A stretch of 64,000 nucleotides of DNA, taken from assembly GCA_034387635.1 (NCBI GenBank), contig JAOANU010000003.1, positions 1 through 64,000 on the forward strand. The letters are read 5' to 3'. Below are positions 33,563-45,132 of the stretch, piece by piece (position 1 is the first letter of the stretch; every line of letters starts with the position of its first letter). The notes below the pieces were generated by a model that saw only the letters and a list, made by a program, of their open reading frames with translations, was not told the DNA's origin and did not search any database. A program made the position numbers and the translations under genes. This DNA comes from Rhodosporidiobolus odoratus. Lineage: Eukaryota > Basidiomycota > Microbotryomycetes > Sporidiobolales > Sporidiobolaceae.

Positions 33563-35946
33563 CTAAGCCTCGCACGAGAAGGGGTGGGTGTAGCTGCCGT
33601 TCCTGTACCCGGTGATGATGGATTCGATAGCCGAGTAGAGACCGAGAGGCGTAATGATGCACGAGATGATGATCTGCAGACGCGCCAAAAGCACCCTCCG
33701 TAAGCCACACTCCCCAGATGAGAGACACACAAGACCAACGCACAAGGAAAAGTGAAATAGCCGCCATGACGCAACGAGCCGGGGAAGAAAACCAACCGCC
33801 GCGTCCGGCGTTTTCGGGGAGGCGAGGGTTGTAAAGGTGGAACCAGATGAGACCTCCGAGACCGCACACGAACCACGTCGAGAAGAGGCACGAGACGATA
33901 GTGAGGAGAGCGTTGAAGAAGGCTGCGAAGATCGAGGCGGGTAAAGTCAGCCTGGAGAACGGAAGGAAGGAAGGGAAGGAACGGGAACGCACGAATAAGC
34001 TCGGCGAGAATGAAACCGATGATGTACATGGAGCAGACAATGGCGACCCATGCACCCTGGGCCTTCCACGAGCGGGATGTGAGCATCGGCGAGTTGCGGA
34101 AGAAGGCGACGTAGGCGAACTGGAGGTGGAAAGGCTCAGAGTTAGGCTCGCGAGACGATAGGGCGGACGGGCAAGGGAAACTACCTTGGCACCAACGTTA
34201 ACGGCAACAATCCCGGAGACGATGATGGTAACGAGCGCAAAAGCGTAAGAAATGATGGCGGTCGTGCGAGGGGTCATGGTCAAGGCCGGAGATGGAGTGT
34301 ACTGCGGGCAAACCAAGGTCAATCTCCGGTGCACAGCAGCAGGAAGAGGCAGGCGAAACGGACCTGGCCGCCGTAAGAATAGATGACACCGCCAACGACA
34401 GAGTAGATGACCAGCTGAATAGCCTGCATGAGGATGATGGACTTCTTGAAGTCTTGAGGGCGTTTCATTTCTGGGAGGAAGCTGACTGAACGCAGTGGAC
34501 GAGAAGAAGGAGAATGCGAAGTGCAGCAGAAGAGAGGGGAGAGAGGGGGATAGAGGGAGAGAGGTAGGACATGGTCAATAAAGGCAAAGGTCACCAGCCT
34601 GGCAGTGGTGACAGTACTCACAGACAGCCATGTTCTCTGCCGTAGGAAGATCTAGGTCAGCATTGGTGTGAGTTGAATATCGGGAAAGGGCGCAGACGCA
34701 CGGCCATAGCTGAAAAGTAGTGAAAGGTCAGCAGCAGCAGAAAAGGATAGAGCGGGAGACGGAGACGCACGCAAAGACAACGTTGGTGAGAGCACCGATA
34801 ACATCAACGAGACCGGAGTCGGTGTTGAACGAGACCCATTTGACGGGAACGTCGTTCTTGACGAGGCGAGCTGGGTCTTGCTTCTGCTCGTTCGGTTTCA
34901 GGACAAACCAAGCGTGGTCAGCCGATAGGACTGCAGGCCGAGGTAGGGGCCAAACTTACAGCAGCAGCGACCATCGTAATGATGCAGGCGGTGACGATGC
35001 AGGTCAGGGAAACGACCGACATAGGGGTGAGGGCGGACCAGTGTCGTTGGTAGGAGAGCTGAAGGACAAGCCGGCGTATCAGCGTAAGGCCTCCAAAGTG
35101 CGTCGTCGAGACAGAACGAGGACATACGATAGCGCTGACAACCGCGATAAGGACAGCCCAACCGATGGCGCAGTTCGCGCCAGAGTCGAAGGTAGAGATG
35201 GCGATCTTGCCGGCTAGAATGTGCGATGAGGCAAGACCGATGGACTGTAGGGCGGGATGTGGTCAAACAAGAAGTTGGGGGGAGAGAAAAGGAAAACTGG
35301 CGCACCTTGGCAATAACACCAACACCGATGATCCTGCTGCCCCACTTGCCGAACATGATCTCACCAGCATCAGCGACGTTCATAACATAGGGGTACTTCA
35401 GCTTAAAGTCAACCATAACGTAGCAGGAGATGTCTGCCGGGTCGAAGAAAAGATGAGCATCCAGGGAACGACAGGACCCAGGAATGGCGTTGCGGAGAGT
35501 GATACGTGCGAGGGCTGAACGTACAGGCGATGATGACGAAAAGCAAGTTGGCAAGGAAACCTCCGACCATACCCAGCCGCTTGAAGGTCGAGGGGAAAGA
35601 AAGGGTACCAAGGGCAATAGCCTGTATGAGGTGGGTGGGATCAGCTGTGGACTGCTCGATAGTATGCATAGCATGGACCGATAAGGAAGCGCACCTCGCA
35701 AGTGATGACCAACCCAGCCTTGAGCCACCCGAGCGTCTTCATGTCCACCGCGTCTTCGTCTCCCTCCTTGATAGCAAACGCATCCGCTACAACGGGGCGA
35801 AGGGCACCTTCTCCATCCCGAGTAGGCTCCTCAGACAGCGGGCGTCCAGTGTGGGCCACCGAACCGTCCTTCTCGTGTTTCTCCGGGTCCTGCTCCTGGG
35901 CAGCGTACACCTTGGGCATGTCTGCGGGGTCGGCAAGGGCGGACAT
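33563..35946 (-). CDS. AAAP-family amino-acid transporter
   Basis: Proton-coupled amino-acid permease of the AAAP (Aa_trans) family, close in wording to fungal neutral amino-acid permeases of the Mtr type. The hydrophilic N-terminus begins MSALADPADMPKVYAAQEQD and leads to DMKTLGWLKAGLVITCE, the usual family opening. Hydrophobic segments follow in order, including AIALGTLSFPSTFKRLGMVG, a segment after the loop DFKLKYPYVMNVADAGEIMF, and SIILMQAIQLVIYSVVGGVI. The last ones include RTTAIISYAFALVTIIVSGI and VAIVCSMYIIGFILAELI, and the end is RNGSYTHPFSCEA. About ten to eleven membrane segments and many short introns. The ATG at 35946 was chosen as the first Met followed by the hydrophilic N-terminus; a longer open frame upstream lacks support. 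Confidence 0.9.
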
Positions 35947-37099
35947 GTCGTCTGTGGTAGTAGTTGCGTGTGGATGAGCGAGTGTGTAGGAAGGGAAGGA
36001 TCGCCGGGGAAGCGATTGGGTGGCTTGGTCGGAAAGCAAAGGTGCGGGAACAGTTGAGCGAGGGTCACGCGATGGGGGACCGGTCAAGAAGCAGACGGGG
36101 TCGGAAGGGCGGCCGGACGCAGGTACCGAGTTAAGACAGGAAGAAGCGGAGCTAGAAGCGGAAGAAGGGCAAGAGAAAGAGAGAAATCCGGATTGGAAGA
36201 TGTGAGATCCCAACTCTGTCGGAATCGATGAGAGTCGGGTCTTGGCTGTCGATGCTGCTTCATCCGTCGACTCTGATACGCCGAACAGCAGCCATCCAGC
36301 TTCCTAGCCAGCCGTAGCCCATCCTGCAACTCGAATCAACATCTCCGGTGCCGCCCTCGTCGTTCTCTCAACTACTCCGAACCTCCTCCCCCGACTTTCT
36401 ACCGCCTGATTCGCTGCCAATTCAACTCAGCTTGAGCGCGGTCTACCGCCATACATCGACCCTACCGTTCCACCCCTCTCCCTGCCTTGACACCAGTGCG
36501 GCTTGAGCTCGAGGTCGGAGATGGCTTATTGCCGGCGTCCCGTTCCGCGCTTGTCGAACCAATCGACGTGCATGCAGTTGGAGCAACAGATAAGCAAAGT
36601 TTCAAGCAAGCAGGATGGCAGAGGGAGAACGACAGGCAGAACAAGCAACCCAAAGAAGCAGTACAGGAGATCAATTAATGACGAGAGGCGGTGTTGCCGA
36701 GAAAGCGGCCGGCAAAGAAGAAAACGGCGGAGTTGAGCATGCGATAATCGGACGAGATGGCACAAGCCATTCCAAAGCTGGGCAGTTCTGGGACCCGGAT
36801 ATGCGTCGATAAGCGTAGAGGCACTGCAAAGCTGAGGACCCAGCGCATTGAGCGGGAGTACAAACAAGGCGTGAGGAGAGCAGCGAAAGGAGGGAGAAAA
36901 CGGCATAGTCGCGTTTCTTTCCTTGCGCCAGTGCGGGTAAGTCTGGATCAAGCGACCGCGTTGAGAGCAGGGACAGCAGATAGTGAGGCAAGGCGGGAAG
37001 GAGGCCGCAACGGCGTCGTGCGAATCAACGAAGTTGCGAGAAAATGCGATTCCTTTTCGTCGAGACCTGCTCTCTACCTCTCTACCTTTATGCCACGCT
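35947..37099. other. 1.15-kb intergenic region
   Basis: Upstream region of the amino-acid transporter and 3' flank of the DUF21-CBS gene, both on the minus strand. Open frames on both strands have shadow-like composition; no gene called. Confidence 0.5.
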
Positions 37100-40000
37100 C
37101 TACCCTCCTTCTCCTCCTCTTGCTCCAAGCGGATCCCCCTCACAGTCTTGCAGCCCTAGCTGACCGTCACCTTCTCCCGCCCGTCCATCTTGCTCCACAA
37201 ACCCACTGTTGTCCCCATCCTTCCGCAGACTCCACCCCGAAACCGACAAGGAAGACCTTCTACTCCTTCCCTCGTCTCCATCCTCGTCGTAGTCTTCCGT
37301 TCCCCCAAGAGAGAAGGCGTCGTTTTCTTCGAACACAGGGGAGGGGAAACGATACTTCCCCCCGAGTCCTCCTCCTCGTCCTGCGCCCAATCCTCCACCG
37401 ACTGATGCAGGGGAAAAAACAGCAGGAGCGACGGAAGAGGGACGAAAGTTCTGCTTAGAATGGAGAGAATGTAAAGAATGTAAGGAAGAAGTGGAACGAT
37501 GATGGGAATGCGAAAGTGAGTGAGAAGCGCGGGACTGCGACCGAGGACGAGTGCAGGTAAAGAGTGCTCGTTGAGCTGAGGCGTCGTTATTGCCGTAGAC
37601 GTCGGGGTCCGAAGAAGACCCGTCGTCGTCGGAGAGGGAGAGGCGGAAAGAGAGTTGTGAAGAAGAGGCGCGGTGACCTGCTCCGTTCGGGCGGGAGGCA
37701 TGCGCGAGCTGACGATCGACGATGCCTGATACCACAGAAGGAGAACGAAGTCAGCCAAAGTACCGATAAAGGAAGACAGAATGGCTGAAAAGGCGCAACG
37801 AACCGCGAACGAAGCTGCCCAAGCCTATCGAGCTACTTCGACTTCGGCCCATACCAGCATGCCTACCCGTGACGCTTTCTCGAGCGAGAACTGCAGTAGC
37901 GGACGCCGTAGCAGAGGACGAGCTCTCGGCAGGCGCAGGCTGCGGCAAAAAGTCGAGTCAGCATTGCTTCTGAGGAGGAGGAAAGAGCGCACGAGGTGGA
38001 CGTACGGGAGAGCCAAGCAGAAACGCGGAAAGGTCGGAAAAGGTCAAGAAGCCGAGCGGTGGCGCGTTCGGGTTATGGTCGTCCGCCTGCAAACGGTCGA
38101 CCCGGTCAGCTTATCTCGCAGTATCGGCTGTAGATAGCGCACATCAGAGACGAGCAAAACCGCTTTGGGATTGTCCTTGAGCTGCAAGTGAGGTGTCAGA
38201 ATGTTGTGGACATCGGCACAAGGGAGAGAAAAGAAGGCCTGGCGAAGCAACTTACATAAGCCACGCACTCCGACACGGATGTATCTGGCAGTACTTGAAC
38301 AAGTGGTGACAGCGGAAGTGTGCGGACAAGTCTGCATAGAGGGAAACCAAACAGGAACACGGTCAGTTCTCGGTTTGTGAGGGGGAAGAAGGCAGGGCGA
38401 CAACGCACTCATTCGGATACGAGAGCGCAGTGATGATCTGCGTGTGAAGGAGGCCGTACACATCCGAGTCAGTTCAAAGCCGAAGGAGGCGAGAGAGTAA
38501 GAAACAGCGCACCTGCTCAACCTCGACAAACCCTATGTATCGCTCCTCCCCCTCCTTCTCCTTCGCATCAAAGCTCCTCGACCGCTTAACCGGCACATAC
38601 GGCTGCATCCGCAAGAGGATCTGCACAGAAGGCGGCGTCAGTATGCTCCTCCCGATGCTGACCGGGGCAGGCAACCAAGAGACGAAGAAAGGGACGACGT
38701 TGACGCACCTCTTTCAGATCCACCTCGCACATCCTCCTCCCATCATCCACGCAATACATTGCTCCCTTCCGCCTCCGCCCCGCCTCGACGACCTCCCTAA
38801 CACTCCTCTCCGTCCCATTAAGCAACCCATTAACCAATTCCACTTCCGCCTCGCTGAGCGGTCCACCCTCGCTTGACAAAGCCGCATAGGCAGGAGAAGC
38901 CGAATCGGCAGGATGTGAGAAGGAAGAAGCGGAATGGAGGGAGATGAGGGTTTTCAGTTCTTCTCGCCGGTACAAGGTGGAAGGGTGGGAACCGAGGAGC
39001 CAGTCGAGCAGTTTGGCGGTCGGGTAGCAAATGGGTGATTCGAGGTACATCTGCGTACATGCAGGAGTATTGTCTCGTGTCAGTCGTCCGACGGATATGT
39101 TGATCCAGCTCGTTTCCGAAGAAGCGAAAGGAAGAGCGAGAAAAGGAGAGCTGACCAGCACCCTTACGAAACCCGTACACTTGGCTCCGACCCTCAGTCC
39201 ATACTGCGCACACAGTGCTTGCGGCAAGACTTCGCCAAAGATGACGATGAGAGCGGACGAGATGACAACTGCGAGAAGACCGCCGCCGCCGGTGAGAGAA
39301 TCGAGGAAGACGGCTGAAAGTACGGATAGTCAGTCAGTCTCTAACATGGAGATAAGTGCAAACCGAGTCTTGCCCTTGCCGAACATGGCGGAAGGCAGAC
39401 AGGCAGCAGCAGGACATGTTAGGGAGAAACCCCCGGACGAAGAGAGCAACGCACGTAAAGTCTCGTTTACCACTACGTTACTCAGCAGCAGCGTGCACAG
39501 TACGGAGTGCCGACCGTGCGAGAGGAGCTTGAGTACCTTTCGCGCGTCGTGACGATCTTGAGGCGGAGCAGAAGTTGCGAGGACCTGAAGGTTGGTTTGA
39601 TCGAGACCTGAAGCGAGGAACGTGATCGCAAGGGAGTAGAGAGGTATGTCACTGGCGAGACAGATGACGATGAGAGTACGGGATGACGCACCCATCAGCC
39701 CGAGACTGAGACCGCTGAACACTCCTCCGAGCAGGACAAAGGCAATGGAGAAGACGAGCTGGAGGGCGAACTCTGCACACATGGGCCAGACGAGTCGAGA
39801 GGTGTAGTATTGTGCAAGCACGGGAGTGCCGAGAGGCGGCGTAGGGTAGCGAAGCCAAAGGCAGCATGAGGGAAAAGCGGAAGAAAGGGAAGAAAAGGTC
39901 AGTGTGCCGTGTCGCCTCTCAGCGGATAGCGGATGCAGGGTGTACCGATAGCACAGTGTCGGGTATACAGTATCTACCCGGGATGAAAGGCCAGCTGCTG

Positions 40001-40273
40001 ATGCTCACCTTTGTGACCCATTCCTCCCGGCGTACCCACATCAACCTGTCTCTTCGCTAATCCATCCAGTGACTGCTCCACCATTTCATGCCATCCCTGC
40101 ACTATCTCTGACCCACCCTGATCGGTCTCGAGGCTGTAAATTGAAGTCGAGGTTGGTAAAGGAGATCCGAGCGAGTTGGCGACGATCCCTAATAACCCAA
40201 ATGCAAGACGAGAGAGGGTGACTGAAGTAGGTAGGGATAGTAGACTGTGTCTAGAGTATATTCGATTGGGCAT
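37100..40273 (-). CDS. MAM3: DUF21-CBS membrane protein, Mam3/CNNM family
   Basis: Members are vacuolar or endomembrane proteins linked to divalent-metal (Mg, Mn, Co) homeostasis. The N-terminus (MPNRIYSRHSLLSLPTSVTL) precedes the DUF21 core: FALQLVFSIAFVLLGGVFSG with LSLGLMG, LQVLATSAPPQDRHDARKVL, HSVLCTLLLSNVVVNETL, and VISSALIVIFGEVLPQALCA with QYGLRVGAKC. LYRREELKTLISLH matches the conserved linker. Next come GPLSEAEVELVNGLLN and the CBS pair with VKRSRSFDAKEKEGEERYIG and SPLVQVLPDTSVSECVAYL. A long Ser-rich cytosolic tail (repeated SLHSLHSLHS) ends at 37100. Introns are numerous and short. The order of parts matches yeast Mam3 fully and I see no lesion. Confidence 0.9.
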
Positions 40274-40584
40274 TCAAGCAATAAAGTGAGATCGACAGTA
40301 GTTGTAACAGGTAGAAACTGAAATGAACAAAGAGGAGCGAGCCAATTCCACTTCGATCCACACACACAGAGCGGAGGCACGCTACATGTACTGCAACTGA
40401 TTCAAGTTCTATTTCTACTACTAAGGCCCAACAACCGAAACACTGAAACAAAACACGAGAGAGAGAGGAAACCCGAGAGACCGTCCATGTTCTTTTCCTC
40501 TTGACCCTGCACACCCATGGGTCTATATCAGCCTCGTCCTCGTGCCGCTGGTGAAAAGAAACGTACAGAAGAGGGCGGACCCGC
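40274..40584. other. intergenic region
   Basis: About 310 bases upstream of the DUF21-CBS gene, also the 3' flank of the next gene. Nothing recognised. Confidence 0.4.
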
Positions 40585-41188
40585 TCACTGCGCAGCGCCG
40601 GTACTGCTCGGCCCCCCACCTACATGCGTAGAAGGATGCGAAACCGTCATGAAGCGGAACTGGCTGTAATCCTCCGCTTCAGGCTGGCCGTTCGGGGAGA
40701 TGGGACCGGCAGAAGGGTGGGCGGAGAAGTAGGCGTCGGGGGTGAGGGGCTGTAGCAGAGTGGAGCGAGTGGGTCAGTTCAGCGGTTCTTCTTCGTCTCG
40801 AGCTGCTGCTTTTGTCTCATTCCCGTTTCTGATCCGGGGTTTTCGCCTTCTTCTGTGCTGCTCTCAAAGCTACTGCAAGGTCCGGACTCTGCTAGTCCTC
40901 TCAAAGGCGGTCAAGATGACCCCCCACCGTCCCGTTCCACGAAAGATCCCGACCAGAAAAAAGCGACAAAAAACGTACCACGTTACTCCCCACCTCGCCC
41001 TTCTCCCACATTCCCATGTCTCCCATGCTAGGCATGACCACCTTGCCCGGAACCTTGTTGGCCAACGTCTCGTCGAGCGTCGCGATGGGAGAGGGGGAGG
41101 TGTGGGGCGGGATCCGAGGCAGACGGGCGCGGGTCGAGGCGGCGCGAAAGGCGTTGGTCGAGGCGGTGGTCAGAGGGAGACGGAGCAT
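40585..41188 (-). CDS. small putative mitochondrial protein, paralogue of the 12.05 kb gene
   Basis: Exon 1 40979..41188 and exon 2 40585..40749 join in phase 0 (GTACGT donor, CTACAG acceptor) to give 124 residues. The N-terminus MLRLPLTTASTNAFRAASTR is a good mitochondrial presequence. It shares KVVMPSM with VVMPDM, and PLTPDAYFSA with PLAPDSYSAS, of the 12.05 kb gene, with the intron at the same place. It lacks the C-terminal hydrophobic segment of that gene and ends in VSHPSTHVGGGPSSTGAAQ. Intact by inspection. Function unknown. Confidence 0.75.
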
Positions 41189-41649
41189 GTTAGTTGACTT
41201 TGAGTGTACGAGAAAGGCGGAAGAGAGATGGGAAGAGGGTGGAAAAGGCGGGCGGGAAGAACGAGTTGGGGGAGCACGTTAGGGAAGCTAGAGATAGGGG
41301 TTCGAGTTGGAGACACGTCGGGGCAAAAGGAGGGGTCAAGAGAGATAGAGCCATCGTTAGACCCGCAGCAGATCGATGAGAGAAGCGGACTCCGAGGAGT
41401 GGCCGATAAGAGCGAGCAAACCAATAGTTAGTTGTCGCTTGCTCACTTGCGTTGGCGCATTATGCCGGGCCAAATCCTAGAGAGGCTCACTCAAACGCAA
41501 GCATGCTTTACAGGTACATGGCAGCAGAGAGACGACAACGCGGGAAGAACAAGGCTACGCACATCGGTTTTTCTCCCTTTTCTCGATCCCACGTCCTCAC
41601 ACACTAGCCCCAAGCCCCCTTCGACTCACGTCCTCACCCTGGTTCAAGC
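41189..41649. other. intergenic region between the paired small genes
   Basis: Upstream region of the 41.19 kb gene, reaching the point where the duplicated block ends. No gene seen. Confidence 0.4.
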
Positions 41650-42426
41650 TACTCCTCGAGTCCCCTGCTTCCCCAGCTTGGACGTCGTCGCCTGTGGTGG
41701 AAGCGTGGGAGACGGAGGAAGACCCGCCGGGGAGGGTTGGTTGAGGGGTGGGCGGCGGTGGTCACTTTGGGTTCCGAGGACGGAACGGGGGCGGAAGCGA
41801 CGGAGGAAGAAGCGGAGTAGGAGTCGGGGGCCAAGGGCTGTAATGCGGATCGAGGTATCCGAGAGGACAAGGGAAGAAGGAGAAGATTGAGGAGCAAAGC
41901 GTCAACTTGTGCTAGTCTGGCAAAGATGTATGACAGAATGTGCAACTCGTACGGCGGCGCTCTTGACCGTCTACCCGAGCTTCGGTGTCATATGCACAGC
42001 GTGTCGACAAGCCTACCTCACGCCGCAGAGATGGGCCCATGAAGGACTTGCTCGACCCCGGCTTAACCCTCTGACACCTGATGCGCTCGCCAGGTACCTT
42101 CGCGCTATCTGTAGTGGCCGCCGTGCCCGCCCTCCGTTACTCCAAGCCATCATTCGTCAATTGCGTCCTCATCATCGTTACCCGTCGCAAACTCATTAAC
42201 GCTGAATGAAGAGACTTACAATACTCGCCAGGTACTCGACCTGACTCTCTACCCTGCTCATGTCGGGCATGACTACTTCCCCCGGTCCTTTACTTCCTTT
42301 TGCAGCTTGAAGTGACGACGAGGTGAGGTGGGATTGGCGGAAGGTGACGGAGGGAACGCGCAGGGATGAGGTCTTACTCACAGACAGCTGACGGACGTAA
42401 TGAGTAGGTGCTGTGGAGCGATACAT
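41650..42426 (-). pseudogene. broken copy of the small 12.05 kb gene
   Basis: Exon 1 (MYRSTAPTHYVRQLSVSKTS, then the shared RVPSVTFRQSHLTSSSLQA) and most of exon 2 are preserved with the same splice positions. A 4-base insertion after the codons for TAAHPST shifts the frame relative to the copy at 12.8 kb. Homology ends soon after, so the C-terminal hydrophobic segment is lost. The 5' part differs from the left copy before RVPSV, so the first residues may have been replaced or the copies have diverged there. Confidence 0.75.
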
Positions 42427-42815
42427 CTTTGGAGTTAGTCGAGTGGAGATGGAGGAGAAGAGAAAAACCGAAGCCGGGTCGAGTTGCCGGATAGCAATAC
42501 TCTCACCGCGAGGCGTAGTCAGCTGTACGAGTCGCAGTCATACTACACTTCTACTCGTACTAACCTACCGACGTCGCCGTTCGCCTGTGACAGAAGCAAC
42601 AGCGTCTCGTCTGAACACCGCCTCCTCTCTTTCAAGCTTCAAGATCGCCCCGCCGCACAACCGTCGGTAAGGGGGTCCGCGGACCTTCCTTAGTAGCTGT
42701 CTCGAGCTGCTTCTGGCGAGTGTCACCTCCGCGGCAGGCCCATAGCTGGTGGTTACCAGGCTGGTCAACGGCCTTTGTTTTACCTTCTCCATCTTGCTCC
42801 GAAATTTACCTCGCA

Positions 42816-44034
42816 ATGTACCGCCATATGAAGGCCGAACGCATTCTTGTCGCCTGCGCCGAGATCACACGGCGCTGCAAGGCCTTCAACGTCCAGCATG
42901 GACACCCTCCGGATGGGCAGGCGGTAGTTGCTTTCGGAGGTGCGCTCCTTAGTTGTCCTTATTGCTTTTTGCATCGCGTTCCCGGAGTGACCTCGTACAT
43001 GCAGGATGGGTGGGGGTCCTGATTCGCCTCGCGGATGTTAAGGAGCAAATGCACGACCGGCAACTCGAGGAGTACAGGATTCTGGCCGATCAAACATTGG
43101 ACCTTGCCTACCATGTATATCCGCCAAGCTTTGTATACATTGCACCATGCTGATCACAGCTAAACAACAGAGCCTCCAAATTATCGTTGGCTACCCGGAC
43201 AAGGACGGCAACAATCAGGCGGTTTCGAGTGCGCTGGAGGAGGCATTATGCGACGGAGACGGTGTAAGTGAAGTCACGCTGACTCAGGGTTTCCCTTAGC
43301 CTATACTGACTCTCAGTCACCCCTCACAGGTTGTACCTCGTATCGATGACCCAAAGTGCGCACTCAACGTCAAATTATCCCTGGAGTCCTTTTTTGACCT
43401 CTCTGTTATGGCTGATTCTGGGTCCCCATGCAGTCGCATACGATCTTTCGACTTCGAGATTGACGTCCGCTTTGCCCAATATGCACACTTGTCGCGAGCC
43501 ACCCATTTTGTCGCTTCATCTGGGCCTTCAACAGCTGGCCTACAATTTCTCACCCCTCCAGGCTACGTGCTCTTCAACGGCGTCGAACAAGATATCCTTA
43601 CAGACTTCCGACACACACAAGAGGGCCATCCACTAGAAAGCACTGAGGATCTGACCCTCGCAGCCTTCATAACCCTGTGCTCCACACAAGTCAAACTTAA
43701 CCGAATGAGCGAGCCTACCAAGTCGGCTTTGGGTCTTAGTGACCGGGAATGGAGACAGTACTACTACTGGTACTGCGAGACCCTCACAGACACAGATGGG
43801 ACAGGTCACCAGTACTACGCAGAGCAAAAGATTGAGGAGATCACGACGATTCGGAAACGAGGGGGGCCACATGCTTTGATCAACAGCATCCAGCTCACCA
43901 ACAAGTTCAGGAAGACGATGGTCCGTGATGCAGTCAATGAAGCCATGCGCCTCCTCAGTGTCAGTGATGCGATTCTTTCTTGTGTACATGCATACACGAT
44001 GCTGACTGAGCACCTCTACAGCTTTCTGCTGTAG
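42816..44034 (+). CDS. lineage-specific protein, four exons, intact copy
   Basis: Introns 42940..43004, 43115..43170 and 43264..43329 (56-66 nt, all GT-AG) join in phase to give about 343 residues starting MYRHMKAERILVACAEITRR. Recognisable stretches are GWVGVLIRLADVKEQMHDRQ, SLQIIVGYPDKDGNNQAVSS, SFDFEIDVRFAQYAHLSRA, LTPPGYVLFNGVEQDILTD and LSDREWRQYYYWYCETLTD. It has no signal peptide, no membrane segment and no domain I can name. The regular introns and even composition argue that it is a real gene. A degenerate copy is at 10.1-11.9 kb. The last ~40 bases may contain one more intron near the stop. Confidence 0.65.
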
Positions 44035-44449
44035 GTTCCACAGTCCTTTCCCCAGCCGGCCTCTCCCCTGTCTCTCTCAGCCTTGGACTGGCATGAGTGG
44101 GAATAGAAACTGACTTTTTCAGCGTGCATTGGCTCTTGTACAGCCTTCCAAGCACCATACAGAGGACAATCCCTATGAGCCACAACAACGACAACGCCGC
44201 AGGGGTGGCAGCCACAGCGATACAGAGATGGCGGGAATGTAGGTGACCGGTCCAAGGCCCCTTGCCCGCAGCGCTGGCCGCCAGTATATCCTTTTTCACC
44301 TTGTTGCCCAGCTTTTGCCCGTTGTTATTAGCTCCAATCGTTGGTATTGCTTGGTACTGCAAGTTGTTCCAGCCGTCACCCCCTGGCATGGTATTGCTCT
44401 TGTGAAGGCCCCAGAGCGGGGTGCAGACGATGATTTCTACAGGTGCCAT
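43961..44449 (-). CDS. possible small single-pass membrane protein, antisense overlap
   Basis: A 162-codon ORF with ATG start overlaps the 3' end of the previous gene on the opposite strand. It has one hydrophobic segment (AVAATPAALSLLWLIGIVLC) followed by a basic juxtamembrane stretch (GRLYKSQCTLKKS). The same reading survives, with substitutions, in the left duplicate (10,075-10,448 +), which mildly supports coding. No family recognised; it could also be the 3' part of a larger spliced gene. Confidence 0.3.
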   Translation of the reverse strand: MAPVEIIVCTPLWGLHKSNTMPGGDGWNNLQYQAIPTIGANNNGQKLGNKVKKDILAASAAGKGPWTGHLHSRHLCIAVAATPAALSLLWLIGIVLCMVLGRLYKSQCTLKKSVSIPTHASPRLRETGERPAGERTVEPTAESCRGAQSASCMHVHKKESHH

Positions 44450-45132
44450 TTCCTCAGAGCTCGTCGTGAATTCTGCTCAGCGGAGCTTTGAGGCGAAGAG
44501 ATAGAGCTACAGCTGGCGCTGATGGAGTCAGGAAAGGCTATATTTTGGTTGGAAATAGTAGACGGTTTGCGGATAAACACATTCCTTTTTACGCATGTGG
44601 CCGGATGCGGCCGCGTGCAAGCTTGACATACGGCTTCCACCAGCTCTCACAAACAATTGTATTGCATGTGCACCTTACCAAGAGGTGGTACACCTTGAGC
44701 AGACGAGAACCGTAGAGCACAAGGTAAGAGATGACACGAGCATTTTAGCTGAGGCAGACAATGTCAGAGAAGCTCACTGTACTGCCGGGCTACATTCTAT
44801 GTAATACCTACTTCATGTACCTGTGCCTCAGCTGCAAAGTCTCCCGTTAAACTGACACGGTAATCGAGAGTGGCAGCGAGGTGGGTGACCTTCTCAAACT
44901 TGTTTCTTTTTTTAACAATATGGGGCCGCTTCCTCTGACATTGGTGCTTGGCTTCGGTTCATTCTTGGCGAAGGTATCATACTCTGCGGCTTATCCTTCG
45001 ACCTTGATCTGAACCCGGCATGTCGGCTAATACTGTCAATGTGTACATGGGAATGGGTGCAGGAAGTGTGAGGCCTGCGCTTTCATACGAGGGTGAAGCA
45101 GGGAACTCTCAGATCTGGACTGCATAAGTCAT
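44450..45132. other. gene-poor region
   Basis: About 680 bases without a convincing gene, lying between the duplicated block and the 330-bp inverted repeat. Confidence 0.4.

Larger units (their letters stand above)
41650..44310 (-). repeat. inverted duplicate block, right copy (partner 10,075-12,982)
   Basis: Inverted copy of the 10.1-13.0 kb block, containing the broken copy of the small gene, the intact lineage-specific gene and the convergent membrane ORF. Homology to the left copy stops near 41,650, within the second exon of the small gene, which marks a truncation or duplication endpoint. Confidence 0.8.

Noticed and set aside
36757..37458. 233-codon plus-strand ORF between the AAAP and DUF21-CBS genes
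   Set aside because: Its second half is antisense to the Ser-rich tail of the DUF21-CBS gene, and the first half has no recognisable feature.
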